Source of the DNA: Narthecium ossifragum
Taxonomy: Eukaryota; Streptophyta; Magnoliopsida; Dioscoreales; Nartheciaceae
Length of the DNA stretch: 64,000 nucleotides
Assembly: GCA_963920575.1 (NCBI GenBank)
Contig: OY986971.1
Coordinates: 16,048,492 to 16,112,491, forward strand
Direction of reading: 5' to 3'
Positions 45,621 to 57,038 of the stretch are shown here, one piece after another. The position numbers and the translations under genes are program-made. Under the pieces are notes generated by a model that did no database searches, was not told the DNA's origin, and was given only the letters and a program-made list of their open reading frames with translations. Position 1 is the stretch's first letter. Each line of letters starts with the position of its first letter.

Positions 45621-45984
45621 CTTTTTTGCAAGTCCGCAATCGCGTCATGCAAGCGGTTTTTGTCGGAACAACGAAATCCTTACGCCCGGAGCATGCGCGC
45701 CGTGCTATTCGAGATCCGGGCGGGATTCATTTCGCCGGCTCCGCGGTGACCCGGATCCTGGGGCGGTGATTTTAGAAGCGCGGGCGCGTAGTAATCCCCG
45801 AACGGCGCGAAAGGGGCCCCGCGCTCGAAGAGGAGAGAGGCTCGGGGGGTTTCGAGTCCCGTCCGGGAACATGGGTGCAGCACAAGAAACCAAATGTGCC
45901 ACACGGGGCCCGCTTAACGGCCGCGATTCGTCGCGAGGCGGGCCACGGGTTTCGGATAATAGGAATGGCGGTGCTAATGATTTC

Positions 45985-46104
45985 GGGTGCGATCATACCA
46001 GCACTAATGCACCGGATCCCATCAGAACTCCGCAGTTAAGCGTGCTTGGGCGAGAGTAGTACTAGGATGGGTTACCTCCTGGGAAGTCCTCGTGTTGCAC
46101 CCCT
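45985..46104 (+). rRNA. 5S rRNA: 5S rRNA gene, copy 96 (C-box variant)
   Basis: G89T (46073). Spacer F. Confidence 0.95.
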
Positions 46105-46468
46105 CTTTTTTGCAAGTCCGCAATCGCGTCATGCAAGCGGTTTTTGTCGGAACAACGAAATCCTTACGCCCGGAGCATGCGCGCCGTGCTATTCGAGATC
46201 CGGGCGGGCTTCATTTCGCCGGCTCCGCGGTGACCCGGATCCTGGGGCGGTGATTTTAGAAGCGCGGGCGCGTAGTAATCCCCGAACGGCGCGAAAGGGG
46301 CCCCGCGCTCGAAGAGGAGAGAGGCTCTGGGGGTTTCGAGTCCCGTCCGGGAACATTGGTGCAGCACAAGAAACCAAATGTGCAACACGGGGCCCGCTTA
46401 ACGGCCGCGATTCGTCGCGAGGCGGGCCACGGGTTTCGGATAATAGGAATGGCGGTGCTAATGATTTC

Positions 46469-46588
46469 GGGTGCGATCATACCAGCACTAATGCACCGGA
46501 TCCCATCAGAACTCCGCAGTTAAGCGTGCTTGGGCGAGAGTAGTACTAGGATGGGTGACCTCCTGGGAAGTCCTCGTGTTGCACCCCT
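46469..46588 (+). rRNA. 5S rRNA: 5S rRNA gene, copy 97
   Basis: Consensus gene. Spacer H. Confidence 0.98.
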
Positions 46589-46952
46589 CTTTTTTGCAAG
46601 TCCGCAATCGCGTCATGCAAGCGGTTTTTGTCGGAACAACGAAATCCTTACGCCCGGAGCATGCGCGCCGTGCTATTCGAGATCCGGGCGGGCTTCATTT
46701 CGCCGGCTCCGCGGTGACCCGGATCCTGGGGCGGTGATTTTAGAAGCGCGGGCGCGTAGTAATCCCCGAACGGCGCGAAAGGGGCCCCGCGCTCGAAGAG
46801 GAGAGAGGCTCGGGGGGTTTCGAGTCCCGTCCGGGAACATGGGTGCAGCACAAGAAACCAAATGTGCCACACGGGGCCCGCTTAACGGCCGCGATTCGTC
46901 GCGAGGCGGGCCACGGGTTTCGGATAATAGGAATGGCGGTGCTAATGATTTC

Positions 46953-47072
46953 GGGTGCGATCATACCAGCACTAATGCACCGGATCCCATCAGAACTCCG
47001 CAGTTAAGCGTGCTTGGGCGAGAGTAGTACTAGGATGGGTTACCTCCTGGGAAGTCCTCGTGTTGCACCCCT
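46953..47072 (+). rRNA. 5S rRNA: 5S rRNA gene, copy 98 (C-box variant)
   Basis: G89T (47041). Spacer F. Confidence 0.95.
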
Positions 47073-47436
47073 CTTTTTTGCAAGTCCGCAATCGCGTCAT
47101 GCAAGCGGTTTTTGTCGGAACAACGAAATCCTTACGCCCGGAGCATGCGCGCCGTGCTATTCGAGATCCGGGCGGGCTTCATTTCGCCGGCTCCGCGGTG
47201 ACCCGGATCCTGGGGCGGTGATTTTAGAAGCGCGGGCGCGTAGTAATCCCCGAACGGCGCGAAAGGGGCCCCGCGCTCGAAGAGGAGAGAGGCTCTGGGG
47301 GTTTCGAGTCCCGTCCGGGAACATTGGTGCAGCACAAGAAACCAAATGTGCAACACGGGGCCCGCTTAACGGCCGCGATTCGTCGCGAGGCGGGCCACGG
47401 GTTTCGGATAATAGGAATGGCGGTGCTAATGATTTC

Positions 47437-47556
47437 GGGTGCGATCATACCAGCACTAATGCACCGGATCCCATCAGAACTCCGCAGTTAAGCGTGCTTG
47501 GGCGAGAGTAGTACTAGGATGGGTGACCTCCTGGGAAGTCCTCGTGTTGCACCCCT
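47437..47556 (+). rRNA. 5S rRNA: 5S rRNA gene, copy 99
   Basis: Consensus gene. Spacer H. Confidence 0.98.
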
Positions 47557-47920
47557 CTTTTTTGCAAGTCCGCAATCGCGTCATGCAAGCGGTTTTTGTC
47601 GGAACAACGAAATCCTTACGCCCGGAGCATGCGCGCCGTGCTATTCGAGATCCGGGCGGGCTTCATTTCGCCGGCTCCGCGGTGACCCGGATCCTGGGGC
47701 GGTGATTTTAGAAGCGCGGGCGCGTAGTAATCCCCGAACGGCGCGAAAGGGGCCCCGCGCTCGAAGAGGAGAGAGGCTCGGGGGGTTTCGAGTCCCGTCC
47801 GGGAACATGGGTGCAGCACAAGAAACCAAATGTGCCACACGGGGCCCGCTTAACGGCCGCGATTCGTCGCGAGGCGGGCCACGGGTTTCGGATAATAGGA
47901 ATGGCGGTGCTAATGATTTC

Positions 47921-48040
47921 GGGTGCGATCATACCAGCACTAATGCACCGGATCCCATCAGAACTCCGCAGTTAAGCGTGCTTGGGCGAGAGTAGTACTA
48001 GGATGGGTTACCTCCTGGGAAGTCCTCGTGTTGCACCCCT
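47921..48040 (+). rRNA. 5S rRNA: 5S rRNA gene, copy 100 (C-box variant)
   Basis: G89T (48009). Spacer H with TTTTAGAGG and CAAGATACC changes. Confidence 0.95.
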
Positions 48041-48404
48041 CTTTTTTGCAAGTCCGCAATCGCGTCATGCAAGCGGTTTTTGTCGGAACAACGAAATCCT
48101 TACGCCCGGAGCATGCGCGCCGTGCTATTCGAGATCCGGGCGGGCTTCATTTCGCCGGCTCCGCGGTGACCCGGATCCTGGGGCGGTGATTTTAGAGGCG
48201 CGGGCGCGTAGTAATCCCCGAACGGCGCGAAAGGGGCCCCGCGCTCGAAGAGGAGAGAGGCTCGGGGGGTTTCGAGTCCCGTCCGGGAACATGGGTGCAG
48301 CACAAGATACCAAATGTGCCACACGGGGCCCGCTTAACGGCCGCGATTCGTCGCGAGGCGGGCCACGGGTTTCGGATAATAGGAATGGCGGTGCTAATGA
48401 TTTC

Positions 48405-48524
48405 GGGTGCGATCATACCAGCACTAATGCACCGGATCCCATCAGAACTCCGCAGTTAAGCGTGCTTGGGCGAGAGTAGTACTAGGATGGGTGACCTCCT
48501 GGGAAGTCCTCGTGTTGCACCCCT
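48405..48524 (+). rRNA. 5S rRNA: 5S rRNA gene, copy 101
   Basis: Consensus gene. Spacer F with u254 A and GGCGGAGAT. Confidence 0.98.
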
Positions 48525-48888
48525 CTTTTTTGCAAGTCCGCAATCGCGTCATGCAAGCGGTTTTTGTCGGAACAACGAAATCCTTACGCCCGGAGCATGC
48601 GCGCCGTGCTATTCGAGATCCGGGCGGGCTTCATTTCGCCGGCTCCGCGGTGACCCGAATCCTGGGGCGGAGATTTTAGAAGCGCGGGCGCGTAGTAATC
48701 CCCGAACGGCGCGAAAGGGGCCCCGCGCTCGAAGAGGAGAGAGGCTCTGGGGGTTTCGAGTCCCGTCCGGGAACATTGGTGCAGCACAAGAAACCAAATG
48801 TGCAACACGGGGCCCGCTTAACGGCCGCGATTCGTCGCGAGGCGGGCCACGGGTTTCGGATAATAGGAATGGCGGTGCTAATGATTTC

Positions 48889-49008
48889 GGGTGCGATCAT
48901 ACCAGCACTAATGCACCGGATCCCATCAGAACTCCGCAGTTAAGCGTGCTTGGGCGAGAGTAGTACTAGGATGGGTGACCTCCTGGGAAGTCCTCGTGTT
49001 GCACCCCT
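48889..49008 (+). rRNA. 5S rRNA: 5S rRNA gene, copy 102
   Basis: Consensus gene. Spacer H. Confidence 0.98.
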
Positions 49009-49372
49009 CTTTTTTGCAAGTCCGCAATCGCGTCATGCAAGCGGTTTTTGTCGGAACAACGAAATCCTTACGCCCGGAGCATGCGCGCCGTGCTATTCGA
49101 GATCCGGGCGGGCTTCATTTCGCCGGCTCCGCGGTGACCCGGATCCTGGGGCGGTGATTTTAGAAGCGCGGGCGCGTAGTAATCCCCGAACGGCGCGAAA
49201 GGGGCCCCGCGCTCGAAGAGGAGAGAGGCTCGGGGGGTTTCGAGTCCCGTCCGGGAACATGGGTGCAGCACAAGAAACCAAATGTGCCACACGGGGCCCG
49301 CTTAACGGCCGCGATTCGTCGCGAGGCGGGCCACGGGTTTCGGATAATAGGAATGGCGGTGCTAATGATTTC

Positions 49373-49492
49373 GGGTGCGATCATACCAGCACTAATGCAC
49401 CGGATCCCATCAGAACTCCGCAGTTAAGCGTGCTTGGGCGAGAGTAGTACTAGGATGGGTTACCTCCTGGGAAGTCCTCGTGTTGCACCCCT
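49373..49492 (+). rRNA. 5S rRNA: 5S rRNA gene, copy 103 (C-box variant)
   Basis: G89T (49461), the duplicate of copy 100 with the same spacer H changes. Confidence 0.95.
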
Positions 49493-49856
49493 CTTTTTTG
49501 CAAGTCCGCAATCGCGTCATGCAAGCGGTTTTTGTCGGAACAACGAAATCCTTACGCCCGGAGCATGCGCGCCGTGCTATTCGAGATCCGGGCGGGCTTC
49601 ATTTCGCCGGCTCCGCGGTGACCCGGATCCTGGGGCGGTGATTTTAGAGGCGCGGGCGCGTAGTAATCCCCGAACGGCGCGAAAGGGGCCCCGCGCTCGA
49701 AGAGGAGAGAGGCTCGGGGGGTTTCGAGTCCCGTCCGGGAACATGGGTGCAGCACAAGATACCAAATGTGCCACACGGGGCCCGCTTAACGGCCGCGATT
49801 CGTCGCGAGGCGGGCCACGGGTTTCGGATAATAGGAATGGCGGTGCTAATGATTTC

Positions 49857-49976
49857 GGGTGCGATCATACCAGCACTAATGCACCGGATCCCATCAGAAC
49901 TCCGCAGTTAAGCGTGCTTGGGCGAGAGTAGTACTAGGATGGGTGACCTCCTGGGAAGTCCTCGTGTTGCACCCCT
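49857..49976 (+). rRNA. 5S rRNA: 5S rRNA gene, copy 104
   Basis: Consensus gene. Spacer F with u254 A and GGCGGAGAT, the duplicate of unit 101. Confidence 0.98.
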
Positions 49977-50340
49977 CTTTTTTGCAAGTCCGCAATCGCG
50001 TCATGCAAGCGGTTTTTGTCGGAACAACGAAATCCTTACGCCCGGAGCATGCGCGCCGTGCTATTCGAGATCCGGGCGGGCTTCATTTCGCCGGCTCCGC
50101 GGTGACCCGAATCCTGGGGCGGAGATTTTAGAAGCGCGGGCGCGTAGTAATCCCCGAACGGCGCGAAAGGGGCCCCGCGCTCGAAGAGGAGAGAGGCTCT
50201 GGGGGTTTCGAGTCCCGTCCGGGAACATTGGTGCAGCACAAGAAACCAAATGTGCAACACGGGGCCCGCTTAACGGCCGCGATTCGTCGCGAGGCGGGCC
50301 ACGGGTTTCGGATAATAGGAATGGCGGTGCTAATGATTTC

Positions 50341-50460
50341 GGGTGCGATCATACCAGCACTAATGCACCGGATCCCATCAGAACTCCGCAGTTAAGCGTG
50401 CTTGGGCGAGAGTAGTACTAGGATGGGTGACCTCCTGGGAAGTCCTCGTGTTGCACCCCT
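50341..50460 (+). rRNA. 5S rRNA: 5S rRNA gene, copy 105
   Basis: Consensus gene. Spacer H. Confidence 0.98.
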
Positions 50461-50824
50461 CTTTTTTGCAAGTCCGCAATCGCGTCATGCAAGCGGTTTT
50501 TGTCGGAACAACGAAATCCTTACGCCCGGAGCATGCGCGCCGTGCTATTCGAGATCCGGGCGGGCTTCATTTCGCCGGCTCCGCGGTGACCCGGATCCTG
50601 GGGCGGTGATTTTAGAAGCGCGGGCGCGTAGTAATCCCCGAACGGCGCGAAAGGGGCCCCGCGCTCGAAGAGGAGAGAGGCTCGGGGGGTTTCGAGTCCC
50701 GTCCGGGAACATGGGTGCAGCACAAGAAACCAAATGTGCCACACGGGGCCCGCTTAACGGCCGCGATTCGTCGCGAGGCGGGCCACGGGTTTCGGATAAT
50801 AGGAATGGCGGTGCTAATGATTTC

Positions 50825-50944
50825 GGGTGCGATCATACCAGCACTAATGCACCGGATCCCATCAGAACTCCGCAGTTAAGCGTGCTTGGGCGAGAGTAGT
50901 ACTAGGATGGGTGACCTCCTGGGAAGTCCTCGTGTTGCACCCCT
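50825..50944 (+). rRNA. 5S rRNA: 5S rRNA gene, copy 106
   Basis: Consensus gene. Spacer F. Confidence 0.98.
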
Positions 50945-51308
50945 CTTTTTTGCAAGTCCGCAATCGCGTCATGCAAGCGGTTTTTGTCGGAACAACGAAA
51001 TCCTTACGCCCGGAGCATGCGCGCCGTGCTATTCGAGATCCGGGCGGGCTTCATTTCGCCGGCTCCGCGGTGACCCGGATCCTGGGGCGGTGATTTTAGA
51101 AGCGCGGGCGCGTAGTAATCCCCGAACGGCGCGAAAGGGGCCCCGCGCTCGAAGAGGAGAGAGGCTCTGGGGGTTTCGAGTCCCGTCCGGGAACATTGGT
51201 GCAGCACAAGAAACCAAATGTGCAACACGGGGCCCGCTTAACGGCCGCGATTCGTCGCGAGGCGGGCCACGGGTTTCGGATAATAGGAATGGCGGTGCTA
51301 ATGATTTC

Positions 51309-51428
51309 GGGTGCGATCATACCAGCACTAATGCACCGGATCCCATCAGAACTCCGCAGTTAAGCGTGCTTGGGCGAGAGTAGTACTAGGATGGGTGACC
51401 TCCTGGGAAGTCCTCGTGTTGCACCCCT
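51309..51428 (+). rRNA. 5S rRNA: 5S rRNA gene, copy 107
   Basis: Consensus gene. Spacer H with TTTTAGAGG but without the CAAGATACC change of units 100 and 103. Confidence 0.98.
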
Positions 51429-51792
51429 CTTTTTTGCAAGTCCGCAATCGCGTCATGCAAGCGGTTTTTGTCGGAACAACGAAATCCTTACGCCCGGAGC
51501 ATGCGCGCCGTGCTATTCGAGATCCGGGCGGGCTTCATTTCGCCGGCTCCGCGGTGACCCGGATCCTGGGGCGGTGATTTTAGAGGCGCGGGCGCGTAGT
51601 AATCCCCGAACGGCGCGAAAGGGGCCCCGCGCTCGAAGAGGAGAGAGGCTCGGGGGGTTTCGAGTCCCGTCCGGGAACATGGGTGCAGCACAAGAAACCA
51701 AATGTGCCACACGGGGCCCGCTTAACGGCCGCGATTCGTCGCGAGGCGGGCCACGGGTTTCGGATAATAGGAATGGCGGTGCTAATGATTTC

Positions 51793-51912
51793 GGGTGCGA
51801 TCATACCAGCACTAATGCACCGGATCCCATCAGAACTCCGCAGTTAAGCGTGCTTGGGCGAGAGTAGTACTAGGATGGGTTACCTCCTGGGAAGTCCTCG
51901 TGTTGCACCCCT
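51793..51912 (+). rRNA. 5S rRNA: 5S rRNA gene, copy 108 (C-box variant)
   Basis: G89T (51881). Spacer H with GTCTTGTCC and GCTAGTGAT, markers shared with unit 110 across the gap. Confidence 0.95.
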
Positions 51913-52276
51913 CTTTTTTGCAAGTCCGCAATCGCGTCATGCAAGCGGTTTTTGTCGGAACAACGAAATCCTTACGCCCGGAGCATGCGCGCCGTGCTAT
52001 TCGAGATCCGGGCGGGCTTCATTTCGCCGGCTCCGCGGTGACCCGGATCCTGGGGCGGTGATTTTAGAAGCGCGGGCGCGTAGTAATCCCCGAACGGCGC
52101 GAAAGGGGCCCCGCGCTCGAAGAGGAGAGAGGCTCGGGGGGTTTCGAGTCTTGTCCGGGAACATGGGTGCAGCACAAGAAACCAAATGTGCCACACGGGG
52201 CCCGCTTAACGGCCGCGATTCGTCGCGAGGCGGGCCACGGGTTTCGGATAATAGGAATGGCGGTGCTAGTGATTTC

Positions 52277-52396
52277 GGGTGCGATCATACCAGCACTAAT
52301 GCACCGGATCCCATCAGAACTCCGCAGTTAAGCGTGCTTGGGCGAGAGTAGTACTAGGATGGGTGACCTCCTGGGAAGTCCTCGTGTTGCACCCCT
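52277..52396 (+). rRNA. 5S rRNA: 5S rRNA gene, copy 109
   Basis: Consensus gene. Its spacer (u254 A) is cut at 52568 by the N run. Confidence 0.98.
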
Positions 52397-52568
52397 CTTT
52401 TTTGCAAGTCCGCAATCGCGTCATGCAAGCGGTTTTTGTCGGAACAACGAAATCCTTACGCCCGGAGCATGCGCGCCGTGCTATTCGAGATCCGGGCGGG
52501 CTTCATTTCGCCGGCTCCGCGGTGACCCGAATCCTGGGGCGGTGATTTTAGAAGCGCGGGCGCGTAGT

Positions 52569-52768
52569 NNNNNNNNNNNNNNNNNNNNNNNNNNNNNNNN
52601 NNNNNNNNNNNNNNNNNNNNNNNNNNNNNNNNNNNNNNNNNNNNNNNNNNNNNNNNNNNNNNNNNNNNNNNNNNNNNNNNNNNNNNNNNNNNNNNNNNNN
52701 NNNNNNNNNNNNNNNNNNNNNNNNNNNNNNNNNNNNNNNNNNNNNNNNNNNNNNNNNNNNNNNNNNNN
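52569..52768. other. Assembly gap, 200 N
   Basis: The left flank stops at u292 and the right flank resumes at u208. Real missing sequence should be 484k - 85 bases (399, 883 and so on), so 200 N is a placeholder. The flanks also disagree at u254 (A left, G right), so they are not a simple 85-base overlap. Confidence 0.97.
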
Positions 52769-53045
52769 TTCGAGATCCGGGCGGGCTTCATTTCGCCGGC
52801 TCCGCGGTGACCCGGATCCTGGGGCGGTGATTTTAGAAGCGCGGGCGCGTAGTAATCCCCGAACGGCGCGAAAGGGGCCCCCGCGCTCGAAGAGGAGAGA
52901 GGCTCGGGGGGTTTCGAGTCCCGTCCGGGAACATGGTGCAGCACAAGAAACCAAATGTGCCACACGGGGCCCGCTTAACGGCCGCGATTCGTCGAGAGGC
53001 GGGCCACGGGTTTCGGATAATAGGAATGGCGGTGCTAATGATTTC

Positions 53046-53165
53046 GGGTGCGATCATACCAGCACTAATGCACCGGATCCCATCAGAACTCCGCAGTTAA
53101 GCGTGCTTGGGCGAGAGTAGTACTAGGATGGGTGACCTCCTGGGAAGTCCTCGTGTTGCACCCCT
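53046..53165 (+). rRNA. 5S rRNA: 5S rRNA gene, copy 110
   Basis: Consensus gene, first after the gap. Spacer H with GTCTTGTCC and GCTAGTGAT and an extra G (53263-53266). Confidence 0.97.
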
Positions 53166-53530
53166 CTTTTTTGCAAGTCCGCAATCGCGTCATGCAAGCG
53201 GTTTTTGTCGGAACAACGAAATCCTTACGCCCGGAGCATGCGCGCCGTGCTATTCGAGATCCGGGGCGGGCTTCATTTCGCCGGCTCCGCGGTGACCCGG
53301 ATCCTGGGGCGGTGATTTTAGAAGCGCGGGCGCGTAGTAATCCCCGAACGGCGCGAAAGGGGCCCCGCGCTCGAAGAGGAGAGAGGCTCGGGGGGTTTCG
53401 AGTCTTGTCCGGGAACATGGGTGCAGCACAAGAAACCAAATGTGCCACACGGGGCCCGCTTAACGGCCGCGATTCGTCGCGAGGCGGGCCACGGGTTTCG
53501 GATAATAGGAATGGCGGTGCTAGTGATTTC

Positions 53531-53650
53531 GGGTGCGATCATACCAGCACTAATGCACCGGATCCCATCAGAACTCCGCAGTTAAGCGTGCTTGGGCGAG
53601 AGTAGTACTAGGATGGGTGACCTCCTGGGAAGTCCTCGTGTTGCACCCCT
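53531..53650 (+). rRNA. 5S rRNA: 5S rRNA gene, copy 111
   Basis: Consensus gene. Spacer G-like (u241 T, u254 A) but the next gene has T4. Confidence 0.98.
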
Positions 53651-54014
53651 CTTTTTTGCAAGTCCGCAATCGCGTCATGCAAGCGGTTTTTGTCGGAACA
53701 ACGAAATCCTTACGCCCGGAGCATGCGCGCCGTGCTATTCGAGATCCGGGCGGGCTTCATTTCGCCGGCTTCGCGGTGACCCGAATCCTGGGGCGGTGAT
53801 TTTAGAAGCGCGGGCGCGTAGTAATCCCCGAACGGCGCGAAAGGGGCCCCGCGCTCGAAGAGGAGAGAGGCTCGGGGGGTTTCGAGTCCCGTCCGGGAAC
53901 ATGGGTGCAGCACAAGAAACCAAATGTGCCACACGGGGCCCGCTTAACGGCCGCGATTCGTCGCGAGGCGGGCCACGGGTTTCGGATAATAGGAATGGCG
54001 GTGCTAATGATTTC

Positions 54015-54134
54015 GGGTGCGATCATACCAGCACTAATGCACCGGATCCCATCAGAACTCCGCAGTTAAGCGTGCTTGGGCGAGAGTAGTACTAGGATGG
54101 GTGACCTCCTGGGAAGTCCTCGTGTTGCACCCCT
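54015..54134 (+). rRNA. 5S rRNA: 5S rRNA gene, copy 112
   Basis: Consensus gene. Spacer F. Confidence 0.98.
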
Positions 54135-54498
54135 CTTTTTTGCAAGTCCGCAATCGCGTCATGCAAGCGGTTTTTGTCGGAACAACGAAATCCTTACGCC
54201 CGGAGCATGCGCGCCGTGCTATTCGAGATCCGGGCGGGCTTCATTTCGCCGGCTCCGCGGTGACCCGGATCCTGGGGCGGTGATTTTAGAAGCGCGGGCG
54301 CGTAGTAATCCCCGAACGGCGCGAAAGGGGCCCCGCGCTCGAAGAGGAGAGAGGCTCTGGGGGTTTCGAGTCCCGTCCGGGAACATTGGTGCAGCACAAG
54401 AAACCAAATGTGCAACACGGGGCCCGCTTAACGGCCGCGATTCGTCGCGAGGCGGGCCACGGGTTTCGGATAATAGGAATGGCGGTGCTAATGATTTC

Positions 54499-54618
54499 GG
54501 GTGCGATCATACCAGCACTAATGCACCGGATCCCATCAGAACTCCGCAGTTAAGCGTGCTTGGGCGAGAGTAGTACTAGGATGGGTGACCTCCTGGGAAG
54601 TCCTCGTGTTGCACCCCT
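54499..54618 (+). rRNA. 5S rRNA: 5S rRNA gene, copy 113
   Basis: Consensus gene. Spacer F. Confidence 0.98.
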
Positions 54619-54982
54619 CTTTTTTGCAAGTCCGCAATCGCGTCATGCAAGCGGTTTTTGTCGGAACAACGAAATCCTTACGCCCGGAGCATGCGCGCCG
54701 TGCTATTCGAGATCCGGGCGGGCTTCATTTCGCCGGCTCCGCGGTGACCCGGATCCTGGGGCGGTGATTTTAGAAGCGCGGGCGCGTAGTAATCCCCGAA
54801 CGGCGCGAAAGGGGCCCCGCGCTCGAAGAGGAGAGAGGCTCTGGGGGTTTCGAGTCCCGTCCGGGAACATTGGTGCAGCACAAGAAACCAAATGTGCAAC
54901 ACGGGGCCCGCTTAACGGCCGCGATTCGTCGCGAGGCGGGCCACGGGTTTCGGATAATAGGAATGGCGGTGCTAATGATTTC

Positions 54983-55102
54983 GGGTGCGATCATACCAGC
55001 ACTAATGCACCGGATCCCATCAGAACTCCGCAGTTAAGCGTGCTTGGGCGAGAGTAGTACTAGGATGGGTGACCTCCTGGGAAGTCCTCGTGTTGCACCC
55101 CT
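54983..55102 (+). rRNA. 5S rRNA: 5S rRNA gene, copy 114
   Basis: Consensus gene. Spacer F. Confidence 0.98.
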
Positions 55103-55466
55103 CTTTTTTGCAAGTCCGCAATCGCGTCATGCAAGCGGTTTTTGTCGGAACAACGAAATCCTTACGCCCGGAGCATGCGCGCCGTGCTATTCGAGATCCG
55201 GGCGGGCTTCATTTCGCCGGCTCCGCGGTGACCCGGATCCTGGGGCGGTGATTTTAGAAGCGCGGGCGCGTAGTAATCCCCGAACGGCGCGAAAGGGGCC
55301 CCGCGCTCGAAGAGGAGAGAGGCTCTGGGGGTTTCGAGTCCCGTCCGGGAACATTGGTGCAGCACAAGAAACCAAATGTGCAACACGGGGCCCGCTTAAC
55401 GGCCGCGATTCGTCGCGAGGCGGGCCACGGGTTTCGGATAATAGGAATGGCGGTGCTAATGATTTC

Positions 55467-55586
55467 GGGTGCGATCATACCAGCACTAATGCACCGGATC
55501 CCATCAGAACTCCGCAGTTAAGCGTGCTTGGGCGAGAGTAGTACTAGGATGGGTGACCTCCTGGGAAGTCCTCGTGTTGCACCCCT
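55467..55586 (+). rRNA. 5S rRNA: 5S rRNA gene, copy 115
   Basis: Consensus gene. Spacer H with GTCGAGAGG, a hairpin mismatch. Confidence 0.98.
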
Positions 55587-55950
55587 CTTTTTTGCAAGTC
55601 CGCAATCGCGTCATGCAAGCGGTTTTTGTCGGAACAACGAAATCCTTACGCCCGGAGCATGCGCGCCGTGCTATTCGAGATCCGGGCGGGCTTCATTTCG
55701 CCGGCTCCGCGGTGACCCGGATCCTGGGGCGGTGATTTTAGAAGCGCGGGCGCGTAGTAATCCCCGAACGGCGCGAAAGGGGCCCCGCGCTCGAAGAGGA
55801 GAGAGGCTCGGGGGGTTTCGAGTCCCGTCCGGGAACATGGGTGCAGCACAAGAAACCAAATGTGCCACACGGGGCCCGCTTAACGGCCGCGATTCGTCGA
55901 GAGGCGGGCCACGGGTTTCGGATAATAGGAATGGCGGTGCTAATGATTTC

Positions 55951-56070
55951 GGGTGCGATCATACCAGCACTAATGCACCGGATCCCATCAGAACTCCGCA
56001 GTTAAGCGTGCTTGGGCGAGAGTAGTACTAGGATGGGTGACCTCCTGGGAAGTCCTCGTGTTGCACCCCT
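55951..56070 (+). rRNA. 5S rRNA: 5S rRNA gene, copy 116
   Basis: Consensus gene. Spacer F. Confidence 0.98.
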
Positions 56071-56434
56071 CTTTTTTGCAAGTCCGCAATCGCGTCATGC
56101 AAGCGGTTTTTGTCGGAACAACGAAATCCTTACGCCCGGAGCATGCGCGCCGTGCTATTCGAGATCCGGGCGGGCTTCATTTCGCCGGCTCCGCGGTGAC
56201 CCGGATCCTGGGGCGGTGATTTTAGAAGCGCGGGCGCGTAGTAATCCCCGAACGGCGCGAAAGGGGCCCCGCGCTCGAAGAGGAGAGAGGCTCTGGGGGT
56301 TTCGAGTCCCGTCCGGGAACATTGGTGCAGCACAAGAAACCAAATGTGCAACACGGGGCCCGCTTAACGGCCGCGATTCGTCGCGAGGCGGGCCACGGGT
56401 TTCGGATAATAGGAATGGCGGTGCTAATGATTTC

Positions 56435-56554
56435 GGGTGCGATCATACCAGCACTAATGCACCGGATCCCATCAGAACTCCGCAGTTAAGCGTGCTTGGG
56501 CGAGAGTAGTACTAGGATGGGTGACCTCCTGGGAAGTCCTCGTGTTGCACCCCT
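56435..56554 (+). rRNA. 5S rRNA: 5S rRNA gene, copy 117
   Basis: Consensus gene. Spacer F. Confidence 0.98.
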
Positions 56555-56918
56555 CTTTTTTGCAAGTCCGCAATCGCGTCATGCAAGCGGTTTTTGTCGG
56601 AACAACGAAATCCTTACGCCCGGAGCATGCGCGCCGTGCTATTCGAGATCCGGGCGGGCTTCATTTCGCCGGCTCCGCGGTGACCCGGATCCTGGGGCGG
56701 TGATTTTAGAAGCGCGGGCGCGTAGTAATCCCCGAACGGCGCGAAAGGGGCCCCGCGCTCGAAGAGGAGAGAGGCTCTGGGGGTTTCGAGTCCCGTCCGG
56801 GAACATTGGTGCAGCACAAGAAACCAAATGTGCAACACGGGGCCCGCTTAACGGCCGCGATTCGTCGCGAGGCGGGCCACGGGTTTCGGATAATAGGAAT
56901 GGCGGTGCTAATGATTTC

Positions 56919-57038
56919 GGGTGCGATCATACCAGCACTAATGCACCGGATCCCATCAGAACTCCGCAGTTAAGCGTGCTTGGGCGAGAGTAGTACTAGG
57001 ATGGGTGACCTCCTGGGAAGTCCTCGTGTTGCACCCCT
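56919..57038 (+). rRNA. 5S rRNA: 5S rRNA gene, copy 118
   Basis: Consensus gene. Spacer H with GTCGAGAGG, as in unit 115. Confidence 0.98.

Larger units (their letters stand above)
45501..47436 (+). repeat. H/F dimer repeat carrying the G89T gene allele
   Basis: Units 95-96 and 97-98 each pair a consensus gene plus spacer H with a G89T gene plus spacer F. Unit 95 has a private C to A in its spacer near 45725. Confidence 0.7.
47921..50824 (+). repeat. 3-unit higher-order repeat, two copies of 1452 bases
   Basis: Units 100-102 and 103-105 share G89T in the first gene, an A to G in TTTTAGAGG, an A to T in CAAGATACC, and in the second unit u254 A with a T to A in GGCGGAGAT. I saw no differences between the two, so this looks like one of the youngest duplications here. 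Confidence 0.83.

Noticed and set aside
52338..53120. Long open frames across the N run
   Set aside because: The unknown bases are read through as codons; the frames are artefacts of the gap.
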